Shown here: piece by piece, positions 7,788 through 14,158 of the stretch
How positions within the stretch are numbered: the first letter of the stretch is position 1
How the letters are laid out: the number at the start of each line of letters is the position of its first letter
Source: an uncultured Prevotellaceae bacterium
GTDB taxonomy: Bacteria; Bacteroidota; Bacteroidia; Bacteroidales; Bacteroidaceae
NCBI GenBank assembly: GCA_937893145.1
Contig: CALBJW010000003.1
Span: 1 to 30,755 of the forward strand
Reading direction: 5' to 3'
Length of the DNA stretch: 30,755 bases
Position numbers and translations under genes: made by a program
The notes under the pieces: model-generated
Seen by the model: only the letters and a program-made list of their open reading frames with translations
Databases searched by the model: none
What the model was told of the DNA's origin: nothing

Positions 7788-7800
7788 AATTTTAAGTTGA

Positions 7801-7928
7801 GGTTAGTTGCTGAGCAAGGTTAGTCGCTTCGCAAGGTTAGTTGCCTTCGGCAAGGTTAGTTGCCTTCGGCAAGGTTAGTTGCTTCGCAAGGTTAGTCGCC
7901 TTTGGCGAGGTTAGAGGTTAGGGGTTAG
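7801..7928. repeat. Mini-hairpin array C (6 hairpins, GGTTAG linker)
   Basis: Six palindromes lie between GGTTAG copies: TTGCTGAGCAA (7807), TCGCTTCGCAA (7824), TTGCCTTCGGCAA (7841 and 7860), TTGCTTCGCAA (7879) and TCGCCTTTGGCGA (7896). The end is degenerate (GGTTAGAGGTTAGGGGTTAG). Five of the six have fully paired arms; 7824 has one C-A mismatch. The array ends 14 bases upstream of the ATG at 7787 in transcription sense. Confidence 0.95.
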
Positions 7929-7930
7929 AG

Positions 7931-8025
7931 TATTCGTAGCTTTAGCGTATCGTTTTCGTAGCGTCAGCGTTTCGTAGCTTCAGCGTTTCGTAGGCTTTAG
8001 CCGTTTCGTAGCGTCAGCGTTTCGT
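7931..8025. repeat. Second-family repeat, longest copy, invading the GT4 3' end
   Basis: On the minus strand the block alternates TACGAAAC with short palindromic or near-palindromic cores: GCTGACGC, GGCTAAAGCC, GCTGAAGC, GCTGACGC and GCTAAAGC. Copies of TTTCGTA on the plus strand are at 7954, 7970, 7986 and 8004. The GT4 stop (7999-7997) and its last eight residues (ETLTLRNG) are encoded inside this block, so the repeat has replaced or extended the end of the gene. Confidence 0.88.
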
Positions 8026-9202
8026 CATACAGTTTTACTGTCTGCAGCATGGTGACATCAGAGCGGTAGAGGGTGTTGATGCGGTGGGTGGCTCGTTGGA
8101 CGAGGGATGTGGTAAAGTCATGGTCGAGGGTTTGGAGCATGGCTTGGCACATACTGTCGGCTGAGGAGACATCGCAGAGGATGCCACAGTTGCCTTCATC
8201 GAGAACCTGAGGTACGGCACCAGAGTCTTTGCCTCCAATGACAGGGATGCAACGGGACATGCCTTCGAGAAGGATGTTGCCGAAGGTCTCTTCGAAGGAA
8301 GGATGGATGAGACAGGTGGCGGTGTCGATGACGGAGATGAGTTGGGAGTGTGGAATACGCCCTAAGAACTTCACTCCTTCGGACAGAGAGTTGGACTGTG
8401 CATAGTCATAGACGGTGGTGTCCTCTGTGTATTCACCAACAAGGAGAAGCTGGGCGTCGGGATGCTGACGACGGAAGAGACTGAATGCCTGAAGGAGTGT
8501 GACAATGTTCTTTCGAGTGTCGGAGATGACATGACAGATGGATATGAAGACAGGATGGTCGGGTTTTGGTGTTGGGGAATCAAGCACTATTGCCTTGTCA
8601 ATAGGATTGTAGATGATGGACACATCCTTGTATGGGTAGTCGGTGATGATACGACGATAGGTGTATTCGGAGTTGGCAATGAAATGTATCTTATTGCCAA
8701 ACATCACTCGACGGAAGATGTAGAGGTAGAAGTACCAACGGAGCTTGACTTTCCACCCTTGCTGAAGGGAAAGGATATATGGACACCAGTCGCGAACGGT
8801 GCAGAAGACGGGAAGTCGGTCGGCAAAGCGTTTGGCGGCAAGTGCATATTCGTAAGTCCACTGAGCATGTAGCACATCGATGTCGGAGAGGTGCTGAGAG
8901 ATGAACTGGGACAGTTTGCGGTGGAAGGTAAGTGGGGAGAAGGTACGGAATCCGTTGCGACGAATGTCGCGAGGAACGATATATATATGTAGATGTGAGG
9001 AATGGAACTCGACTGGTTTGTCGTCATCGTAGGTGTCGGTAAAGACTGAGACGGTGTGACCAGAACGGAGGAGTTCGGTGATGTAGGTTGACACAGCTGT
9101 GGTATTGGTGTACATACTTGGCAGTTCGGCACCGGGTATGAACTGCGAGAATGCTGACGGATTGGCTGGTCCTACTATTCCTATGTGATGTAATGAATTC
9201 AA
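7997..9202 (-). CDS. Family 4 glycosyltransferase
   Basis: A GT-B fold retaining transferase of 401 residues. The N-terminal domain opens with HHIGIVGPANPSAFSQFI (5-22). The C-terminal donor-binding domain has ISICHVISDTRKNIVTLLQAF, LGRIPHSQLISVID and the EX7E motif HPSFEETFGNILLEG (E305 and E313), all standard for GT4. The reading frame has no ATG before the conserved start, and an in-frame TAA lies five codons upstream, so the start is TTG at 9202-9200. The C-terminal residues come from an intergenic repeat. It is flanked by hairpin arrays C and D. The sugar is unknown. Confidence 0.92.
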   Translation of the reverse strand: MNSLHHIGIVGPANPSAFSQFIPGAELPSMYTNTTAVSTYITELLRSGHTVSVFTDTYDDDKPVEFHSSHLHIYIVPRDIRRNGFRTFSPLTFHRKLSQFISQHLSDIDVLHAQWTYEYALAAKRFADRLPVFCTVRDWCPYILSLQQGWKVKLRWYFYLYIFRRVMFGNKIHFIANSEYTYRRIITDYPYKDVSIIYNPIDKAIVLDSPTPKPDHPVFISICHVISDTRKNIVTLLQAFSLFRRQHPDAQLLLVGEYTEDTTVYDYAQSNSLSEGVKFLGRIPHSQLISVIDTATCLIHPSFEETFGNILLEGMSRCIPVIGGKDSGAVPQVLDEGNCGILCDVSSADSMCQAMLQTLDHDFTTSLVQRATHRINTLYRSDVTMLQTVKLYDETLTLRNG

Positions 9203-9212
9203 TTTTGATTGG

Positions 9213-9330
9213 GGTTAGTTGCCGTTGGCAAGGTTAGTTGCCTTCGGCAAGGTTAGTCGCCTTCGGCGAGGTTAGTTGCTTTTGGCAAGGTTAGTTGCTT
9301 CGCAAGGTTAGTTGCCGTTGGCGAGGTTAG
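9213..9330. repeat. Mini-hairpin array D (6 hairpins, GGTTAG linker)
   Basis: Seven GGTTAG copies (9213, 9232, 9251, 9270, 9289, 9306, 9325) separate TTGCCGTTGGCAA (9219), TTGCCTTCGGCAA (9238), TCGCCTTCGGCGA (9257), TTGCTTTTGGCAA (9276), TTGCTTCGCAA (9295) and TTGCCGTTGGCGA (9312). Stem arms match except one T-G pair in the last unit, which could still wobble-pair in RNA. The array ends 11 bases from the TTG start of the GT4 gene. Confidence 0.95.
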
Positions 9331-9385
9331 GGGTTAGGGTTGAGAGGTTAGAGACGCTTCGCTTGTCCCAGTAACTACCCCGACT

Positions 9386-9404
9386 CCCTCCCCTTTGGGG
9401 AGGG
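9386..9404. repeat. Strong GC-rich hairpin downstream of a GT2 gene
   Basis: CCCTCCCC-TTT-GGGGAGGG forms a perfect 8 bp stem with a 3-base loop, 15 bases past the stop of the 9420-10292 gene in transcription sense. It is followed by a further G-rich/A stretch (CTGGGGAGAGG). A very similar element is frequent between genes in Bacteroidales genomes, from memory. There is no U-tract, so it may weaken transcription or protect the upstream mRNA rather than act as a full terminator. Confidence 0.75.
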
Positions 9405-9419
9405 CTGGGGAGAGGTTTT

Positions 9420-10292
9420 CTATAACCAATGCGGAACTGGTTGTTTCTCGACTTTGCGTGACTTGGCGGTCTTGAGGGTTTGGGTTGGAAGCCAGAGGAG
9501 GGCTTGGAGACACTCAAGGGGTTTGTCTCGCTGGTCGTTGATGACCTTGAGGTATTGCTTGAGTCGTTGAGGGAAGGTGTGGTCGATGTTGCAGGCTTCG
9601 GAGAAGAGTTCGCGTTTGACTTTACCTTTCTTATATACTGTGATGTTGCCAACCACTTTTCTATCATGACGGACCTTAGCTTGGGGAACGACATAGAGAG
9701 GAATGTGGTGATAGTGGAGACGATGAACATAGTTATCGTCTTCGGAATACTGGCGGAAGAGAGGATTGAATCCTCCTATATGGTGGAGTATGCTGATTGG
9801 CATGAACCAACATGCTGCATTGACATAATGAACTGGGTATTTCGCAGAGAGGGAGTCGATGAGGAGGTCATCGAGGAGGGTGTTGGTGGCACGAAGAAGG
9901 GTGTTCTGCTTGAAGTTGGCATCAAGAGCCGAACCGTCGCCATTGAGATGGACAGGACTGAGAAGTGACTTACCATCAGACTGGGCAAGGAGCAGTTGAA
10001 TCATATTGTCGGCGATATATGCATCCTGATTGAGCAGAAGGACATAATCGGCTTTCTGTTCAAGGGCATAACGCATTCCTACATTGTTTGCCTGACCAAA
10101 ACCGAGATTTTGAGTCTGGGGAAGTATGATGACTTCGGGATAGTTGGCACGAATGAAGTCGAGTGTGCCATCAGTTGACATATTGTCGATGACAACTGTG
10201 GTACAAGGCACGGTACTCATGCGAAGAGAACGTAGGCATGAGTCTATCCATTTCATTCCGTTGTAGGTTACTATGATGGTTATTATCTTCAT
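9420..10292 (-). CDS. Family 2 glycosyltransferase (rhamnosyltransferase-like)
   Basis: A 290-residue GT-A transferase. The signatures are IIVTYNGMKWIDSCL (6-20), VVIDNMSTDGTLDFI (33-47), NLGFGQANNVGMRYA (62-76) and LLLNQDAYI (85-93). The GFGxANNxG and LNxD blocks are typical of rhamnosyl- and related transferases of O-antigen/capsule loci. The ATG overlaps the stop of the polymerase gene in a 4-base ATGA, indicating translational coupling. The C-terminus (SRKVEKQPVPHWL) is basic. Downstream lie the GC-rich hairpin and array D. Donor sugar unknown. Confidence 0.93.
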   Translation of the reverse strand: MKIITIIVTYNGMKWIDSCLRSLRMSTVPCTTVVIDNMSTDGTLDFIRANYPEVIILPQTQNLGFGQANNVGMRYALEQKADYVLLLNQDAYIADNMIQLLLAQSDGKSLLSPVHLNGDGSALDANFKQNTLLRATNTLLDDLLIDSLSAKYPVHYVNAACWFMPISILHHIGGFNPLFRQYSEDDNYVHRLHYHHIPLYVVPQAKVRHDRKVVGNITVYKKGKVKRELFSEACNIDHTFPQRLKQYLKVINDQRDKPLECLQALLWLPTQTLKTAKSRKVEKQPVPHWL

Positions 10293-11533
10293 ATCTTAAA
10301 TCTGACTGCGAAAAATACGACAAAGAACATAATGAGCATGATTGCCATTGTGGCGTAGTGACCAATGAAGGGCCATGCAAACAAACCATGCGTGAAGAAG
10401 CAGACATAAATGCCTACTATGAGGATGCGAGACAAGGTAAGCTCTTTCCACTTCTGCTGAAGGAAATAGTAGAAGGCAATGAGGAGGAGCATGAGCAACA
10501 CATATCCTATGATTCCAAGATCGAGATATACTTCTCCACCAAAGGTGTCGAAGACGTTTGGAACGACTTTGGCATGTTTTGAGATGACATTGTAGTGGTC
10601 GTTCATATCGTATATCTTATGGAAGAAGGTCTTGGAGATGAATGGAAATTCTCGGTCGATGGTGAATGGTGAGTTATGACCTTCCATTATCATGATGGAG
10701 AAGTTGTTGACATGTTGTCCGGCATAGCCATAAAGCGACTCCATAGGGTCGTACTTCTGGTCTCCATTGTCAAATCGAGAGAAGGTGATGATGGAGAACA
10801 CTATTCCAATAAGCACTCCCATGACGACGGAGAGGGTGACAACCACTCGTTTGATGCCACGAGAGAGGTAAGGATAGGAGAAGCAGAAGAGGAGGAAGAA
10901 GTCGAACACCCAATATATCATTGCTGCTCGACCTGCCATGATGATGGAGAGGACAGCTTGTACGATGGATGCCAAGAAGATGCCAACCTTGATGAGTACA
11001 TTGCCCTTGACAAACGAACAGAGGTAGAAAAGGAGCATGAGGGCAAGGGTTGGGAACGGTATGGAAACCATAATCTGTGGCAACACCATGAGGTATGAGC
11101 CTTGTGATGTACCAGAATCAAGGTCCTTGTAGTGTTGGTCACGAACATCTGCCATGTCCATGATAAGTGCATCTTTGATGTCTTCCATACTGCTCATGAT
11201 GATGAGGAAACTGGAGACTATCATAAGGAAGCATAGCAAAAGGAGGAACTTGACTTTTATAGGGTCGGGCTTCACTATCTTCTTCGTGGAGAAGAGATGG
11301 AGCGGCATGATGACAACTGTCCACTGGAAACAGAAAAGGACGAGTGTGAAGAGGTTGTATGACATCTTGTTGATACCATACTCTCCATACAGTTCGTTGA
11401 CATCAATCATGATTGCACAAAAAGAAATGACGATGAGTAATGTTACCGCAGCAACATCAACGCCAAATCTCTTGTTCTTGAAAAAGAGGTAGATTCCAAG
11501 AAAGGTAAAATATATGAATGGAAGTGCAATCAT
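10289..11533 (-). CDS. Wzy-like polysaccharide repeat-unit polymerase
   Basis: A 414-residue integral membrane protein with roughly 10-12 hydrophobic segments. It has a larger hydrophilic loop near residues 245-330 (SRFDNGDQKYDPMES ... NVFDTFGGEVYLDLG), flanked by membrane helices. This topology, with a big periplasmic loop in the C-terminal half, is typical of Wzy polymerases that join undecaprenyl-linked repeat units in the periplasm. Wzy sequences diverge quickly, so identification rests on topology and on its place between Wzx and the transferases. The 4-base overlap with the next gene supports one transcript. It starts 3 bases after the Wzx stop. Confidence 0.82.
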   Translation of the reverse strand: MIALPFIYFTFLGIYLFFKNKRFGVDVAAVTLLIVISFCAIMIDVNELYGEYGINKMSYNLFTLVLFCFQWTVVIMPLHLFSTKKIVKPDPIKVKFLLLLCFLMIVSSFLIIMSSMEDIKDALIMDMADVRDQHYKDLDSGTSQGSYLMVLPQIMVSIPFPTLALMLLFYLCSFVKGNVLIKVGIFLASIVQAVLSIIMAGRAAMIYWVFDFFLLFCFSYPYLSRGIKRVVVTLSVVMGVLIGIVFSIITFSRFDNGDQKYDPMESLYGYAGQHVNNFSIMIMEGHNSPFTIDREFPFISKTFFHKIYDMNDHYNVISKHAKVVPNVFDTFGGEVYLDLGIIGYVLLMLLLIAFYYFLQQKWKELTLSRILIVGIYVCFFTHGLFAWPFIGHYATMAIMLIMFFVVFFAVRFKI

Positions 11534-11536
11534 TTT

Positions 11537-12844
11537 CTATTTTTTCCTGATTAATACTAACAAATAGTCCATGTCCCTCCAACCAAAGAAGAGTGCTTTG
11601 GTCTGTTTGAGGAAGAGATGACGATAGGCTGGAATCATGGCATCGGCAAAATATCCGGCAGCGAGATTGCTGGCTATGGCAACAAAGGCTGCGGCAATGA
11701 CTCCGTAGGTTGGGAGAAAGAGGTAGTTGAGCAAGACACAAACTACACATCCGAAAGCATCACGGAAGATGGCATATTTCTGGAGTCCCTCGATGACAAG
11801 CATGGCTCCTGCTGTGTTGGAGAGAGATACACTTACTGCTTTGAACGACATCAACTGGAGGATGGCAACGGCAGGAAGATATGCTTCACCAAAGAGAAGG
11901 TAGATAATCCAATAGGCACAAAGGGACATGGCAATGGCTGCTGCCAATGAACACCAGATGGAGAGGTTCATGAACTGTTGACTCTTCTTCTCGTACTCTA
12001 CCCCACTCTCTTTCAATGCTCTGGTAAGAACTGGAGAGATGGTTTGGGAGAGTATCATTGGTATATAGATAAGTATCTCAACAAAACGACTGGCAACGGA
12101 GAAGTAGCCTACCGATTCCTTGTCAATCATCTGTCCAATCATGACTTGGTCTATGCGTTGATAGACAATGACTGCTGCACTTGTCAGCATCAATGGGAAG
12201 GACTCCTTGAGGAGATAAGGAACGTAGGAACGGTCAAACTTCCAATCGAAGATACTACCAATCTCTTTGCTATAGACAGCACAGTAACCTACTCCAACGA
12301 TGAGGACATCAAGCATCAGGGCAACAACAAACCATGTGAGGGATGCCTCGATGTAGAGAAGGAACAACTTGATGCAGATGCAGATAAGTGTTCGGACAAT
12401 CTCTGTCTGCACTACCCTCTGGTTTTGTACCAATGCATAGAAATAATTGCGAGCTACGATGAAGGAGTTGAGGATAATGGAAACGGAATATATGGCAACA
12501 AGTGCTGTGACATATATATCAGCATCCATAAAGTAGCTTGTGGCAATGCAAAGAACGATACATATTACTCCAGTGAAGAGTCGAATGCCGAAGGATGTAC
12601 CTATTATATTATTATAGTCGTAGGTTCCTTTGGCTTCCTCTCGGATTTCGATGTTGTCGAGTCCGAATACGGAGAGGGTTTGGAACAAGAACACATAACT
12701 GACTACATAGTTCATCAGTCCATATTGTTCTGGTCCCAAGAACCTGGCAACGATGATGCCAACAACAAGTGAACTGAAGAGGTTCACCATCTTGCCAGCC
12801 ATTGCCCAATATACGTTCTTTACTATTTTATTTCTATTGTTCAA
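11537..12844 (-). CDS. Wzx-family lipid-linked oligosaccharide flippase
   Basis: A 435-residue membrane protein of the MOP/polysaccharide transporter superfamily that moves the undecaprenyl-linked repeat unit to the periplasmic face. The N-terminus KIVKNVYWAMAGKMVNLFSS and GIIVARFLGPEQYGLMNYV (about 29-47) match Wzx, and about 12-14 hydrophobic helices follow (SFPLMLTSAAVIVYQRIDQ around 214-232 is a typical helix 7 region). No ATG precedes the conserved start; the frame opens with TTG at 12844-12842 after a stretch free of ATG up to an in-frame TAA in array E. It lies 3 bases from the Wzy start. Confidence 0.92.
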   Translation of the reverse strand: MNNRNKIVKNVYWAMAGKMVNLFSSLVVGIIVARFLGPEQYGLMNYVVSYVFLFQTLSVFGLDNIEIREEAKGTYDYNNIIGTSFGIRLFTGVICIVLCIATSYFMDADIYVTALVAIYSVSIILNSFIVARNYFYALVQNQRVVQTEIVRTLICICIKLFLLYIEASLTWFVVALMLDVLIVGVGYCAVYSKEIGSIFDWKFDRSYVPYLLKESFPLMLTSAAVIVYQRIDQVMIGQMIDKESVGYFSVASRFVEILIYIPMILSQTISPVLTRALKESGVEYEKKSQQFMNLSIWCSLAAAIAMSLCAYWIIYLLFGEAYLPAVAILQLMSFKAVSVSLSNTAGAMLVIEGLQKYAIFRDAFGCVVCVLLNYLFLPTYGVIAAAFVAIASNLAAGYFADAMIPAYRHLFLKQTKALFFGWRDMDYLLVLIRKK

Positions 12845-12855
12845 GTGAGTTGAGA

Positions 12856-12933
12856 GGTTAGTTGCTTTGCAAGGTTAGTCGCTTTTGGCGAGGTTAGTTG
12901 CTTGGCAAGGTTAGTTGCCGTTGGCAAGGTTAG
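12856..12933. repeat. Mini-hairpin array E (4 hairpins, GGTTAG linker)
   Basis: GGTTAG copies at 12856, 12873, 12892, 12909 and 12928 separate TTGCTTTGCAA (12862), TCGCTTTTGGCGA (12879), TTGCTTGGCAA (12898) and TTGCCGTTGGCAA (12915). All have arms of at least 4 bp that pair fully. The array lies between the Wzz stop (12943-12941) and the TTG start of Wzx, and it ends 11 bases before that start in transcription sense. Confidence 0.95.
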
Positions 12934-12940
12934 GGGGTTA

Positions 12941-14038
12941 TTAGAAGGTGAAGTGGATTTCATCTCTAAGCAACCAAAGGGAAGCGAAGATAGACGAGAG
13001 GATAAGCATTCCTATGACGAAAATCATACGCTTTGGTCCGGCTGGTTTGATAGGAACAGTAGCCGACTTGAGGATAGTGAATGCAGGAGTCTTCTCCTGT
13101 ACCTTAGCCTTCATAGCCTGAAGCTGAGTCTGCATGGCTGTATAGGAATTGAGTTTGAGTGACATATCTGTTTCGAGTTTGTCACGTTCAAGAACTGTAG
13201 ACTGCAGAATGGCATCCTTGTGAGAATCACAGAAACGACCATATCTGTCTGCTGCTAAGTTGTACTCAATCTTGGCACTATCAGAGAGATGCTGATAATA
13301 CTGAAGGTCCATACGAGACTTGCTGGTACGGTAGAGAGTGATGAAGTTTTGAAGACGATGCATAACAGAATCGGCTACAGTAGCAGATATAAGACGATCT
13401 TGGTCCATAACCGAGATAGTGATGACATCAGTCTTCTTGTCATGAGAACAGATAATGTTGTTCTTCACCTTTTCGCAAAGTCCATAGTCATCTTCAGACA
13501 TGAAGAATGGATTGATTTTGGAATCTCCACCACCAGGACCAGCCTTCTTCTTTGAGCCAAGAAGACTCTTAGCCCAACGCATTGCATCCTTGAATGGTTG
13601 TTTGATGACATTCTTCTTCTGGTGCTTCTTCAAATATGTGTAGTAGTCTGTTGCCACTTCTCCATCTTCTGTCTTAACCTGAATGTCGAAAAGACTGACA
13701 ATAAACTCTGGTGACTCAAACAAATCAGGATACAACATTGGGTAGATAGCATCGCTGCTGTTCATTCCACCAAGATTGATACCGAAGTTTGAGGCAATAG
13801 ACGAAAGTCCACCACCAGCCAATGAAGGATCGGTTGATTCTGGTGCTAACGATACTTCACTTGTATAATAACGTGGTTCAGGGAAAATCCAAATGCAAGA
13901 GAGAACAAATACTATTGCCCACATCTTCATGAAGAACATCTTCTTGCTCCATAGAATGTTGAAACATTTCTTCAAGTCAATCACATTCTCGGAATTGTTC
14001 TCGTTGCTATTTATTTCTAAATCGTCGTTTGGACTCAT
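12941..14038 (-). CDS. Wzz-family polysaccharide co-polymerase (chain-length determinant)
   Basis: A 365-residue protein with the usual Wzz layout. A short acidic cytoplasmic N-terminus (1-25) is followed by the first membrane helix (about 36-54, MWAIVFVLSCIWIF), a long periplasmic region (RYYTSEVSLAPESTDPSLAG is the typical start), and the second helix near the C-terminus (RMIFVIGMLILSSIFASLWLL). The periplasmic part is rich in predicted helix. It sets how long the polymer grows before export. No BY-kinase (Wzc) domain is fused and none is encoded nearby. Array E separates it from Wzx; the exporter gene lies 120 bases upstream. Confidence 0.9.
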   Translation of the reverse strand: MSPNDDLEINSNENNSENVIDLKKCFNILWSKKMFFMKMWAIVFVLSCIWIFPEPRYYTSEVSLAPESTDPSLAGGGLSSIASNFGINLGGMNSSDAIYPMLYPDLFESPEFIVSLFDIQVKTEDGEVATDYYTYLKKHQKKNVIKQPFKDAMRWAKSLLGSKKKAGPGGGDSKINPFFMSEDDYGLCEKVKNNIICSHDKKTDVITISVMDQDRLISATVADSVMHRLQNFITLYRTSKSRMDLQYYQHLSDSAKIEYNLAADRYGRFCDSHKDAILQSTVLERDKLETDMSLKLNSYTAMQTQLQAMKAKVQEKTPAFTILKSATVPIKPAGPKRMIFVIGMLILSSIFASLWLLRDEIHFTF

Positions 14039-14040
14039 TT

Positions 14041-14076
14041 GAAAATTAAAAATTAAAAGTTAATAATTAAAATTTA
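14041..14076. repeat. AATTAAA-type AT repeat in the Wza-Wzz gap
   Basis: The stretch consists of imperfect copies of AATTAAA/TTAA (AATTAAAAATTAAAAGTTAATAATTAA is the core, in parts). It sits 2-38 bases upstream of the Wzz ATG in transcription sense. Similar low-complexity AT tracts are common between Bacteroidales genes. No promoter match is visible in it. Confidence 0.6.
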
Positions 14077-14106
14077 ACATCGGGATTACCGAAATGAAAC
14101 TTACCT

Positions 14107-14154
14107 AAATGGTACATGGTAAATGGTTCAATGGTAAATGGCTCAATGGTACAT
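14107..14154. repeat. ATGGTA-type imperfect tandem repeat downstream of the exporter gene
   Basis: Units of about 15 bases recur: ATGGTACATGGTAA, ATGGTTCAATGGTAA and ATGGCTCAATGGTACAT. They lie 5 bases past the stop of the SLBB exporter. This is a different repeat class from arrays A-E, and no fixed hairpin is evident. Function unknown. Confidence 0.75.
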
Positions 14155-14158
14155 CCCC

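Noticed and set aside
3035..9330. The GGTTAG arrays as a CRISPR
   Set aside because: The repeated element is only 6 bases, and the parts between are palindromes of one family and not unique spacers. No cas gene is nearby.
7909..9345. Telomere-like TTAGGG runs at array ends
   Set aside because: They arise from degenerate GGTTAG copies with extra G bases. The piece is bacterial and the runs are internal, so a telomere link is not supported.
3035..12933. The mini-hairpins as ordinary intrinsic terminators
   Set aside because: Stems are only 4-5 bp, no U-tract follows on the transcribed strand, and genes of one pathway continue on both sides.
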